NCBI RefSeq assembly: GCF_001721645.1
Contig: NZ_CP017141.1
Span: 4,898,001-4,962,000, forward strand
DNA length: 64,000 nt
DNA from: Pedobacter steynii
GTDB lineage: Bacteria > Bacteroidota > Bacteroidia > Sphingobacteriales > Sphingobacteriaceae
Direction: 5' to 3'
The notes under the pieces were generated by a model. That model saw nothing but the letters and a program-made list of their open reading frames with translations. It had not been told where the DNA came from and made no database searches. Every line of letters begins with the position of its first letter. Position 1 is the first letter of the stretch. Of this stretch, positions 1 through 7,884 are shown piece by piece. The position numbers and the translations under genes were made by a program.

Positions 1-1
1 A

Positions 2-394
2 GCTTCGGGAATGGTGATAGAATACGATCATCTTCCTGTAGTGTATGGATATGGACAGGCGTTAAAACAGCTTTTTCATCACCTGATCAGCAATTCCCTG
101 AAGTTCAGGAAAAAGGATGTGCTTCCTAAGCTTCAGATTACTGCCGTAGAGGATGAGCAGTACTGGAACTTTGATTTTGCTGATAACGGTATCGGGATAG
201 AAGGAAAGTTTAAAGAAAAGATTTTTTCGATTTTCCAGCGTCTCCATAGTCATGAGGACTATGAAGGATATGGAATCGGATTGTCGCATTGTAAGAAAAT
301 AGTGGAGCTCCATGGGGGGGAGATCTTTGTTAAATCTGTCCTGGATCAAGGCAGTACGTTTTGTTTTAGCCTGAAAAACAATATATCCCAATGA
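2..394 (+). CDS. Sensor histidine kinase, C-terminal part (cut by window edge)
   Basis: This is the ATP-binding (HATPase_c) end of a two-component sensor kinase; the reading frame is open to the left edge, so the sensory and dimerisation parts lie outside the window. Visible motifs are the N box (LISNSLKF), the G1 box (DNGIGI), the F box (FSIFQRLH) and the G2 box (GYGIGLSHC). The form resembles phytochrome-type bacterial kinases. The stop codon overlaps the start of the next gene in an ATGA, so the kinase and the following receiver protein are co-transcribed and probably form a pair. The signal sensed cannot be judged from this fragment. Confidence 0.9.
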   Translation, partial: ASGMVIEYDHLPVVYGYGQALKQLFHHLISNSLKFRKKDVLPKLQITAVEDEQYWNFDFADNGIGIEGKFKEKIFSIFQRLHSHEDYEGYGIGLSHCKKIVELHGGEIFVKSVLDQGSTFCFSLKNNISQ

Positions 395-828
395 AGAAAT
401 TTAAGGACCTTAACTGTGTGCTATTAGTTGATGATGATATCCCGACCAACTACATACACCGTAGAATAGTTCAAAACACCAATATTGAAGTCCATGTCAA
501 GTCGATTACCTCCGCAAGGGAAGCCCTGGACTACCTCACATTTTCCGGTAAATATGAAAATGACGAAGACACCTCCAGACCGGGAATTATTTTCCTGGAC
601 ATCAATATGCCAGGAATGAGTGGATGGGATTTTATGGAGGAATACAGCAAAATCGATGAGGCGCACAAGTCAAGGACAATTGTGATCATGCTGACCACCT
701 CCCTGAACCCGGACGATGAATTAATGGCTTCTGCGAACAAAGAAATTGTAACTTATATGCATAAACCCCTCAATGAAGATGCTTTTGTTAAAATTGCAGG
801 TAAATATTTTGAGGAGATTAACAATTAA
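391..828 (+). CDS. Single-domain response regulator
   Basis: A 145-residue protein made of one receiver (REC) domain and no output domain. The acidic pocket is at D14-D16, the phospho-acceptor aspartate is D70 (in FLDINMPGMSG), the conserved threonine is T102 and the lysine is K125 (MHKPL). Stand-alone receivers of this kind usually act by protein-protein contact or as phosphate shuttles rather than by binding DNA. It overlaps the upstream kinase gene by four bases, which points to translational coupling and a kinase-regulator pair. Its target is not visible here. Confidence 0.92.
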   Translation: MKKFKDLNCVLLVDDDIPTNYIHRRIVQNTNIEVHVKSITSAREALDYLTFSGKYENDEDTSRPGIIFLDINMPGMSGWDFMEEYSKIDEAHKSRTIVIMLTTSLNPDDELMASANKEIVTYMHKPLNEDAFVKIAGKYFEEINN

Positions 829-859
829 TTCTATAGATTGGCGGTAAATTAATTTACAA

Positions 860-1873
860 ATGAAAGCTCCGTCTATTAAGGATATTGCAAAAAGAGCAGA
901 AGTATCCATCACTACCGTTTCCTTTATCTTAAATGGCAAGGCCGAAAAGATGCGCATTAGCAAGGAGGTGATCCAACGGGTAGAAGAGATTATTAAGGAG
1001 CTTGGCTTTAAGCCAAACCAGGTTGCACGAAGCCTGAGGACTGGTAATACAAAAACCATCGGCCTGATTGTGGAAGATATTTCCAACCCGTTTTTCTCCG
1101 CTATAGCCAGGCTTATTGAAGATAAAGCTTATAAAAAAGGGTATAAGATCAGTTATTCCAGTACAGAGAATGATCCGGTTAAAGCCAGAGACCTGATCGA
1201 AATGTTTAAGTCAAGGAAAGTGGATGCCTATATTATTGCTCCTGTTCCGGGAATTGAAGAAGATATCAAAGAATTGCTTGCAGACCGCATTCCGGTAGTG
1301 ATATTCGACAGGAACTTGCCTGATCTGGATGTGAACTATGTGGTGGTCGACAACTTTGAGGGTGGTTATTCTGCAACAGAATTTCTGATCAACAAGGGAA
1401 GAAAAAATATTGCTTTTGTAACGGTAGATGTGGAAGTTGATCAGATCAACAACCGTTTTCTGGGTTATGAGAAAGCATTGAGGGATCATGGAATCACTGC
1501 CAATGAGCGTACGCTGGTTAAAATTCCGTTCGACAGCACGGAAGAGGATACCAACCGAAGGTTAAAAGTTTTGTTTGAAGAGAACCCTCAGATTGATGCC
1601 GTATTCTTTTCTACAAATTACCTGGCCGTAAGAGGTTTATTTTTCCTTAAAACGATTAAGAAGCCGATTAATGATGGTTTTATGATTGTGGCTTATGATG
1701 ACCAGGATGTATTCCGGATTCATACTCCTCCAATCAGTGTGGTTGATCAACCCATAGAACAGATCGCCGAAAAAATCATTGATATCATTCTTCAGGAACT
1801 TTCTGCGGATAGATCATTACCCCAGACTGAAAGAAGTAAGGTGATTTTACCTACTAAATTTATTGAAAGATGA
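860..1873 (+). CDS. LacI/GalR-family transcriptional regulator
   Basis: A 337-residue repressor-type protein. Residues 5-50 form the LacI helix-turn-helix (IKDIAKRAEVSITTVSFILNG) followed by the hinge helix (NQVARSLRTG). The rest is a periplasmic-binding-protein-like effector domain, starting at TIGLIVEDISNPFF. Length is normal for the family. It starts 31 bases after the response regulator and converges on a phosphosugar mutase, which could suggest a sugar-responsive role, but the effector and operator are unknown. Its stop codon lies in a 28-base palindrome that it shares with the end of the convergent gene. Confidence 0.92.
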   Translation: MKAPSIKDIAKRAEVSITTVSFILNGKAEKMRISKEVIQRVEEIIKELGFKPNQVARSLRTGNTKTIGLIVEDISNPFFSAIARLIEDKAYKKGYKISYSSTENDPVKARDLIEMFKSRKVDAYIIAPVPGIEEDIKELLADRIPVVIFDRNLPDLDVNYVVVDNFEGGYSATEFLINKGRKNIAFVTVDVEVDQINNRFLGYEKALRDHGITANERTLVKIPFDSTEEDTNRRLKVLFEENPQIDAVFFSTNYLAVRGLFFLKTIKKPINDGFMIVAYDDQDVFRIHTPPISVVDQPIEQIAEKIIDIILQELSADRSLPQTERSKVILPTKFIER

Positions 1874-1898
1874 TTTAGAGGCTTAAGCCTCTAAATCA
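1871..1898. terminator. Perfect 28-bp palindrome at convergent gene ends
   Basis: The sequence TGATTTAGAGGCTT and its exact complement form a 28-base perfect palindrome. It contains the TGA stop of the LacI gene and the last codons plus the TAA stop of the convergent phosphosugar mutase. The likely role is a bidirectional terminator or 3'-end stabiliser built into both coding ends. No long T tract follows, so efficiency is uncertain. Confidence 0.6.
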
Positions 1899-3616
1899 TT
1901 CATGATCGCTTTAACCTTTTCGCTCAATCTGGCGTCAGTTTCTTTAAAGCTTGCTTTATCTTTTAGCGGTGCATTTACACTGCAATAGAACTTGATTTTA
2001 GGTTCTGTTCCCGATGGTCTTGCCGATACAATGCTACCATCAGCGGTGATGAACTGCAATACATCCGATTTAGGAAGTTCCAGTTTCTTTTTCTCTCCGC
2101 TGATCAGGTCTGTTTCTGTACCCAGCTCATAATCTTTCAGTGTTGCTACCTGAGCACCTCCAAGCGTTGCAGGCGGGTTATTTCTGAATTTCTCCATCAT
2201 GGCTTTGATCTCTTCAGCTCCTGTTTTACCTTTTTTGGTAATGGACACCAGTTCTTCTTTATACAAGCCGTATTCTACATACATATCCAACATGGCATTG
2301 TATAAGCTGCTGCCTTTATCTTTATAGAAAGCAGTCATCTCAGAGATGAACGCACAGGAAACGACTGCATCCTTATCTCTTACCAATTCTCCGATCAGGT
2401 AGCCATAGCTTTCTTCACCACCTCCGATAAAGGTCTTTTTGCCTTGCAGGTTAGTCATCAGCTGGCCGATCCATTTAAATCCGGTAAGGGTATTGTAGAA
2501 GGTGACGTTTTTCTTTTTCGCAATTTCCTCAATCAGGTTACTGGTCACAATGGTTTTAACGATGTACTGATCGCCGGTAAGTTTTCCTTTTTCTTCCCAT
2601 GCACTCAATAAATAGTTGATCAATAAGCTTCCGGTTTGGTTTCCGTTCAGCAATACAAACTGTCCGTCGTTATTTTTTACGGCGATACCCACTCTGTCTG
2701 CATCCGGATCTGTTGCCAATACCAGGTCGGCATCAATTTCTTCCGCTTTTTTAAGAGCCAGGGTTAAGGCTTCTTTTTCTTCCGGATTCGGATACACTAC
2801 TGTAGGGAAATTTCCATCAGGTTTACTTTGCTCTTCTACAAGGGTCAGGTTGGTGAATCCAAACTGCGCCAATGCCTGCGGAACCAATGTGATTCCGGTA
2901 CCGTGAATAGGAGAGTATACAATTTTAAGGTCTTTCTGACGGGCAATTGCTTCCGGAGATACCGATAATTCCGTGATTTTATCCAGGTAAAGCTGATCAA
3001 TTTCTTCTCCGATCAGTTCCACATTCGCTTCAATGCGATCGAACTTCACCTCGTCAATGCTGCTGATTTTTGCCACCTCATCCATTACCATGGTATCGTC
3101 AGGAGCCGTGAATTGTCCGCCGTCAGCGCCATAGGCTTTATAACCATTGTATTCCTTAGGGTTATGCGATGCGGTTAACATCACCCCACTTTTGCAACCC
3201 AGTTCTCTGACTGCGAAAGAAAGTTCTGGTGTTGGTCTCAGTGCTTTGAAAAAATAAACGTGGATTCCATTGGCAGAAAACACGTCGGCAGTGATGCCTG
3301 CAAAATAATCTGAATTGTTACGGCTATCGTGCGCGATGGCCACTTTTACCTTTTCACCAGGGTATTTTTTCAGCAGATAATTACACAAGCCCTGTGTTGC
3401 AGTTCCGATGGTGTATTTATTGATCCTGTTGGATCCTGCACCCATGATTCCACGTAATCCTCCTGTTCCAAATTCCAGACTTCTGTAAAAGGAGTCTGTC
3501 AGCTCTGTAAAGGCTTCATTGTCTAAAAGCTGTTGGATTTCTTCTTTTGTTTTTGTGTCGTAATTACCATTAAGCCATTGGTTGATGGTGTCTAGGGTTG
3601 CGGCTTCTAATTGCAT
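1883..3616 (-). CDS. Phosphosugar mutase (phosphoglucomutase/phosphomannomutase)
   Basis: A 577-residue alpha-D-phosphohexomutase, which interconverts the 1- and 6-phosphates of glucose or mannose through a phosphoserine enzyme. The four family signatures are present: the phosphoserine loop TASHNPKEYNGYK with S150, the metal loop DPDADRVG at 303-310, the sugar-binding loop GGGEESYG, and the phosphate-binding loop RPSGTEPKIKFY near the C-terminus. Length matches the long PgcA-like bacterial type rather than the 450-residue ManB/GlmM type. Substrate preference cannot be fixed from sequence. It is divergent from lysC across 200 bases and converges with the LacI regulator, with only nine bases between the two stop codons. 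Confidence 0.93.
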   Translation of the reverse strand: MQLEAATLDTINQWLNGNYDTKTKEEIQQLLDNEAFTELTDSFYRSLEFGTGGLRGIMGAGSNRINKYTIGTATQGLCNYLLKKYPGEKVKVAIAHDSRNNSDYFAGITADVFSANGIHVYFFKALRPTPELSFAVRELGCKSGVMLTASHNPKEYNGYKAYGADGGQFTAPDDTMVMDEVAKISSIDEVKFDRIEANVELIGEEIDQLYLDKITELSVSPEAIARQKDLKIVYSPIHGTGITLVPQALAQFGFTNLTLVEEQSKPDGNFPTVVYPNPEEKEALTLALKKAEEIDADLVLATDPDADRVGIAVKNNDGQFVLLNGNQTGSLLINYLLSAWEEKGKLTGDQYIVKTIVTSNLIEEIAKKKNVTFYNTLTGFKWIGQLMTNLQGKKTFIGGGEESYGYLIGELVRDKDAVVSCAFISEMTAFYKDKGSSLYNAMLDMYVEYGLYKEELVSITKKGKTGAEEIKAMMEKFRNNPPATLGGAQVATLKDYELGTETDLISGEKKKLELPKSDVLQFITADGSIVSARPSGTEPKIKFYCSVNAPLKDKASFKETDARLSEKVKAIMNDLEA

Positions 3617-3816
3617 ATGATTATGTTATAACTTTTGATCAGTTAGGGGATAAACAAAATTGCTTATACCATGTTTTGTGGAAAGACAAATAAATTGCAT
3701 AATTCCAAATTTTATTTTGTGTATTTAGCGTTAAATATCAGCGATTTTTTTAATTTCACGCCCAAATACAAGTATATAGCCAATTTATCAAAAAATAAAA
3801 TTCTTACCTCAATTAA

Positions 3817-5130
3817 ATGAAGATATTAAAGTTTGGAGGAACTTCCGTAGGAAGCCCTGAGCGCATGAAAAAGTTGCTGGATATCATTAATCCGGCCGAA
3901 GAGCAAATTGTGGTCCTATCAGCCGTGTCTGGTACAACCAATAGTTTAGTGGAAATTTCAGGCAAACTTTTAAAGGAGGATAAACAGGTGGCGTTAAGCT
4001 TAATTAACGCATTGCACCAGAAATATAATGAATTTGTGGCTGAATTACTACCTGAAAACGAATTCAGGGAGCAGGGACAGGAAGTGGTAGACTATCATTT
4101 CGGTTTCTTAAGCTCATTGGTAAACGATCTTTTTACTCCGATAGAGGAGAAAGTTGTACTGGCACAGGGAGAATTATTGTCGACCACCCTATATCATATT
4201 TACCTGAAATCTATCGGTGTAGCATCAGTATTGCTTCCGGCCCTTGATTTCATGAAAATCGATGAAGACAATGAGCCTGATGTTCCTTATAGTACCAAAC
4301 ACCTGCAGCCTTTACTGGAGCAGCATAAGGGAAATAAGCTGTTCATCACTCAGGGATTCATCTGCAGAAACAGCTTTGGTGAGGTCGATAACCTCAGACG
4401 TGGCGGAAGTGATTATACGGCTTCCTTAATCGGTGCGGCGATCCTGGCAGAAGAAGTTCAGATCTGGACAGACATCGACGGGATGCACAACAACGATCCA
4501 AGGATTGTGAAGGGAACCAAACCGATCTCTCATCTTTCTTTTGATGAAGCTGCAGAGCTGGCTTATTTTGGGGCAAAGATTTTACATCCGCAGTCGGTAT
4601 TCCCGGCTCAGAAATATAAGATTCCCGTTCGCTTATTGAACACGATGGAACCACAGGCTGCAGGAACCTTGATTTCTACAGACAGTGAAAAAGGAAAGAT
4701 CAAATCTATTGCGGCAAAAGACGGCATTACAGCAATCAAGATCCAGTCGAGCAGAATGTTATTGGCTTATGGTTTCCTGAGAAGGGTATTCGAAATCTTT
4801 GAAAGGTACAAAACGCCGATCGATATGATTACCACTTCAGAGGTTGCCGTTTCTTTAACCATAGATTTCACCGATAATCTGGATAAAATCGTAGAAGAGC
4901 TTCATGCTTTCGGTTCAGTAGAGATCGATAACGATCAGAGTATTGTGTGTGTAGTAGGAGATTTCAGTGCAGATAAGCATGGTTATGCTGCCCGCGTACT
5001 GGATTCTATCAAACACATTCCGATCCGTATGATCTCTTATGGAGGAAGTAATTACAACATTTCCCTGCTGATCAATACCAAAGATAAAACAGAAGCTTTA
5101 AAGAGTTTACATAACCGTTTGTTTGAATAG
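3817..5130 (+). CDS. lysC: Aspartate kinase, monofunctional
   Basis: This 437-residue enzyme phosphorylates L-aspartate, the first step toward lysine, threonine and methionine. The N-terminal amino-acid-kinase motif MKILKFGGTSVGSPERM is intact, RRGGSDYTASLIGAAI marks the substrate-binding core, and TDIDGMHNNDPRIV is the nucleotide/aspartate region. The last ~130 residues contain the tandem ACT domains (PIDMITTSEVAVSLTI and PIRMISYGGSNYNISL) that usually bind an end-product amino acid for feedback control. There is no homoserine dehydrogenase extension. The diaminopimelate decarboxylase gene lies 190 bases downstream, forming a lysine cluster. Confidence 0.95.
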   Translation: MKILKFGGTSVGSPERMKKLLDIINPAEEQIVVLSAVSGTTNSLVEISGKLLKEDKQVALSLINALHQKYNEFVAELLPENEFREQGQEVVDYHFGFLSSLVNDLFTPIEEKVVLAQGELLSTTLYHIYLKSIGVASVLLPALDFMKIDEDNEPDVPYSTKHLQPLLEQHKGNKLFITQGFICRNSFGEVDNLRRGGSDYTASLIGAAILAEEVQIWTDIDGMHNNDPRIVKGTKPISHLSFDEAAELAYFGAKILHPQSVFPAQKYKIPVRLLNTMEPQAAGTLISTDSEKGKIKSIAAKDGITAIKIQSSRMLLAYGFLRRVFEIFERYKTPIDMITTSEVAVSLTIDFTDNLDKIVEELHAFGSVEIDNDQSIVCVVGDFSADKHGYAARVLDSIKHIPIRMISYGGSNYNISLLINTKDKTEALKSLHNRLFE

Positions 5131-5141
5131 GGAAGCTGCTT

Positions 5142-5318
5142 TTAGCGCTTTCTTAGCCAAACGATGATGGCAAAGATAATGATGACCAGTGCGAAGAAGA
5201 GCCTGACCCTGCGGTCGTACTCTTTACTGCTCATCTTATTGTTCTTGTAATCGAGATAATTGCCGAAATAGATTAAACTCAAAACAACGATAAAAAATAT
5301 AATCAGATACTTGAACAT
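5142..5318 (-). CDS. Small membrane protein, 58 residues
   Basis: A short reading frame on the minus strand fills the gap between lysC and lysA. It begins MFKYLIIFFIVVLSLIYFGN and ends IIIFAIIVWLRKR. Two hydrophobic helices (about residues 4-18 and 40-55) flank a charged loop (DYKNNKMSSKEYDRRVR), giving a credible two-span inner-membrane protein with a basic C-terminus. Its start codon lies one base from the ATG of lysA on the other strand, so the two genes are divergent with overlapping upstream regions. No family is recognised. The clean topology and the good fit to the gap argue for a real gene. Confidence 0.65.
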   Translation of the reverse strand: MFKYLIIFFIVVLSLIYFGNYLDYKNNKMSSKEYDRRVRLFFALVIIIFAIIVWLRKR

Positions 5319-5319
5319 T

Positions 5320-6477
5320 ATGTTTTCCGATAAAGATATAGCACGTTTCGCGAATTTAGAAACACCCTTTTATTATTACGACCTTAGTTTGTTGCAAAAA
5401 ACGTTAAACGATTGCGCAGCGGCCGCTAAGGTATATAATTTTCATGTGCACTATGCTATGAAAGCAAATTTCAATCCCGCTGTTTTACAAAAGATCAAGG
5501 CTGTTGGCTTTGGTGCAGACTGTGTGAGTGGAGGGGAAGTAAACAAGGCAATCGAGATCGGTTTTGATAAAAAGCAGGTTGTTTTTGCGGGAGTAGGTAA
5601 ATCCGACCGCGAGATCAATGCCGCATTGGACCACGATATTTTTTGCTTTAATGTAGAGTCTATCCAGGAGCTGGAAGTGATCAACGAACTGGCCGGAAAG
5701 AAAGGAAAGCTGGCAAGGGTGGCGATCCGGATCAACCCCAATGTAGATGCACATACACACCATAACATTACCACAGGATTGGATGAGAACAAATTCGGGG
5801 TTAATTCCTGGGATTTACCTGCCTGTGCAGAAGTATTGAAGAAAAGCCCGAATCTTGAATTTATAGGGATTCACTTCCATATCGGATCGCAGATCACGAA
5901 CATGGATGTATATAAAAATTTATGTGTGCGCGTTAACGAATTTGCCGTATGGTTTGAAGAACGTGGTTTCATCGTAAAAGTATTGAATGTGGGTGGTGGT
6001 TTAGGAATTGATTACCACAATCCTGAGCAACAGGTACCTGATTTCTCCGCTTATTTCAAAGTATTCCAGGAGTTTCTGGAAGTAAGGTCTAACCAGGAAG
6101 TTCATTTTGAACTGGGAAGAGCTTTAGTTGGTCAGTCTTCTTCATTGATCAGCAGGGTACTTTATGTGAAAAACGGAAAGAAAAAGAACTTTATCATTCT
6201 GGATGCCGGAATGACGGAGCTGATGAGACCGGCTTTATATCAGGCTTACCATAAGATTGAAAACATTTCTAAGCTTTCTGTGGCGGATGAACTGAAATAT
6301 GATGTTGTTGGGCCGATTTGCGAGAGCACCGACTGCTTTGGTAAAGAAGTGGAATTGCCGGAAACTTTCCGTGGAGACCTGATTGCCTTACGCAGTACAG
6401 GTGCTTATGGGGAGGTAATGGCTTCGCATTACAATCTAAGAGAGAATGTAATGTCTGTTTACGATACTGAAGGATAG
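5320..6477 (+). CDS. lysA: Diaminopimelate decarboxylase
   Basis: A 385-residue PLP enzyme of the alanine-racemase fold III type that decarboxylates meso-diaminopimelate to L-lysine, the last step of the pathway. The PLP lysine is K48 in HYAMKAN. Further motifs are the PLP-phosphate glycine loop (NVGGGLGIDY), the GIHFHIGSQ strand and the active-site CESTDCFG near the C-terminus. I chose the ATG at 5320 because it gives the usual N-terminus. A TTG nine bases upstream is in frame but would lie inside the start of the divergent small gene. A strong hairpin terminator follows. Confidence 0.94.
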   Translation: MFSDKDIARFANLETPFYYYDLSLLQKTLNDCAAAAKVYNFHVHYAMKANFNPAVLQKIKAVGFGADCVSGGEVNKAIEIGFDKKQVVFAGVGKSDREINAALDHDIFCFNVESIQELEVINELAGKKGKLARVAIRINPNVDAHTHHNITTGLDENKFGVNSWDLPACAEVLKKSPNLEFIGIHFHIGSQITNMDVYKNLCVRVNEFAVWFEERGFIVKVLNVGGGLGIDYHNPEQQVPDFSAYFKVFQEFLEVRSNQEVHFELGRALVGQSSSLISRVLYVKNGKKKNFIILDAGMTELMRPALYQAYHKIENISKLSVADELKYDVVGPICESTDCFGKEVELPETFRGDLIALRSTGAYGEVMASHYNLRENVMSVYDTEG

Positions 6478-6495
6478 TCCTTTTTGGATTTTAGC

Positions 6496-6533
6496 AAAAA
6501 AGCGCCTGTAGAGATTTCTACAGGCGCTTTTTT
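6496..6533. terminator. Rho-independent terminator, bidirectional
   Basis: A 17-base perfect stem (AAAAAAGCGCCTGTAGA) with a GATT loop and T tracts on both sides. It lies between the end of lysA and the end of the convergent pirin gene and can serve both. Confidence 0.9.
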
Positions 6534-6540
6534 GTTGTTG

Positions 6541-7425
6541 TTACTTTTTAGGGTATTCCGGCAGGGGTACAAATTCTATATCATCTCCGGGAATTTTAGG
6601 GAAAGATTGTGCTTTCCAGTCTTCACGGGCCTGGTTGATCATTTCTTTATCTGAAGAAACAAAGTTCCAGTTGATGTGACGGGGTTCCGGTAATTCTTCT
6701 CCACCAAAAATATAAAGGGTCGTGCCCGCTTCAATTTCAAATTCACACAATTTACTGTCCTGCGCCACCAACAGCTGTTTGGTTCCGAAAGAAGTTCCTT
6801 CGGCGTTGATGCTGCCATTTAAAATGTATAAACCGCTTTCTCCATAAAGGTGTTCTCCTATTTTCACATGTTGTGTGGTTTCAGATTTTATTTCAATGAA
6901 GTAGAGCTTACTATATACTGGTACCGGAGATTCTTTTCCAAAGGCGGAGCCGGCAATTAGTTTTATTTGCAGGTTGTCCTGCTCCCAGGTTGGCAATTCC
7001 GATTCCTCGACATGAACAAAACTGGGTTCAGTCTGTTCCAGTTCTTTAGGTAAAGCAATCCAGATCTGCAGGCCATGAAGGGTATAGGCCTTATTTTTTA
7101 AACGTTCAGGTCTTCTCTCGGAGTGAACAACGCCTTTTCCTGCGGTCATCCAGTTTACCGCGCCTGGTTTGATCTCTGCAACTGCGCCAGTACTATCACG
7201 GTGCATGATGGCCCCTTCAAATAGAAAAGTCAAGGTCGATAAACCGATATGCGGATGTGGCGGAACATCCACATTTTGTTCTTCGCTGATGGCAACAGGT
7301 CCCATATGGTCAATAAAAACAAATGGGCCCACATGACGTTTGTCAATGAAAGGGAGTAGACGGCCAACCATAAAATTGCCGATACTCGCTGCTTTTTCCG
7401 GGATAATGATTCCTATATTAGACAT
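6541..7425 (-). CDS. Pirin family protein
   Basis: A 294-residue bicupin of the pirin family. The N-terminal cupin has the metal-binding signature PPHPHIGLSTLTFLFEG together with H and E of KGVVHSERRPE, which are the expected iron ligands. The C-terminal cupin (roughly residues 170-260) lacks clear metal ligands, as is normal. Bacterial pirins have been linked to quercetin dioxygenase activity, redox sensing and control of central metabolism; the specific role here cannot be inferred. It stands alone, converging with lysA. Confidence 0.9.
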   Translation of the reverse strand: MSNIGIIIPEKAASIGNFMVGRLLPFIDKRHVGPFVFIDHMGPVAISEEQNVDVPPHPHIGLSTLTFLFEGAIMHRDSTGAVAEIKPGAVNWMTAGKGVVHSERRPERLKNKAYTLHGLQIWIALPKELEQTEPSFVHVEESELPTWEQDNLQIKLIAGSAFGKESPVPVYSKLYFIEIKSETTQHVKIGEHLYGESGLYILNGSINAEGTSFGTKQLLVAQDSKLCEFEIEAGTTLYIFGGEELPEPRHINWNFVSSDKEMINQAREDWKAQSFPKIPGDDIEFVPLPEYPKK

Positions 7426-7497
7426 AATATTTTTTTAAACTAAAATACAAGATTGGGGAGGCTTAGTTCATTATCATATGTTAAGAAATAAACCGTG

Positions 7498-7884
7498 TTA
7501 TTCTTCGAAAAAGTCAATCAGGCCGCCGAAGTAATATTCGGTTAGTCCGGATGTGAAATCTTCATAATCTTCATCAGGGATATTGGTTTGTACAAATTCC
7601 AGAGAAGTTCCTTTTTTGTCGGTATGGAGTTTAATGGTCACAATGGAAGGTTCATTATCCTCTCCGAAATACCATTGCTGAACAATCTTTTTGCCATATT
7701 CAAATTCCAGGTTTTTCCCTACAATATCGCCATCCCAAAAGGAAAATTCTGTATTTACCTCTTCTGTAAATTCCGCTTCTGAACCTGTCCACAGTTGAAT
7801 GCTCTGTGCTTTTGTCATCGCCCAATACACCTCTTCAGGAGGGGCAGGGAGGTAATAATATTTTTTAAACGTTTTCATTGTCAT
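7498..7884 (-). CDS. START-like (SRPBCC/AHSA1-type) domain protein
   Basis: A 128-residue protein of the helix-grip fold. It begins with two close methionines (MTMKTFKKYYYLPAPPEEVY), and either could be the start. PAPPEEVYWAMT...WTGSEAEF is the usual AHSA1/SRPBCC opening, followed by a curved sheet and a final long helix. Such proteins bind small hydrophobic ligands or help Hsp90-like chaperones; the ligand is unknown. The start overlaps the 3' end of the upstream transglutaminase-like gene, so the pair is probably translated from one transcript. Confidence 0.75.
   Translation of the reverse strand: MTMKTFKKYYYLPAPPEEVYWAMTKAQSIQLWTGSEAEFTEEVNTEFSFWDGDIVGKNLEFEYGKKIVQQWYFGEDNEPSIVTIKLHTDKKGTSLEFVQTNIPDEDYEDFTSGLTEYYFGGLIDFFEE

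Noticed and set aside
3617..3816. Possible lysine riboswitch before lysC
   Set aside because: The 200-base AT-rich gap shows no conserved stem set; feedback is expected at the ACT domains instead.
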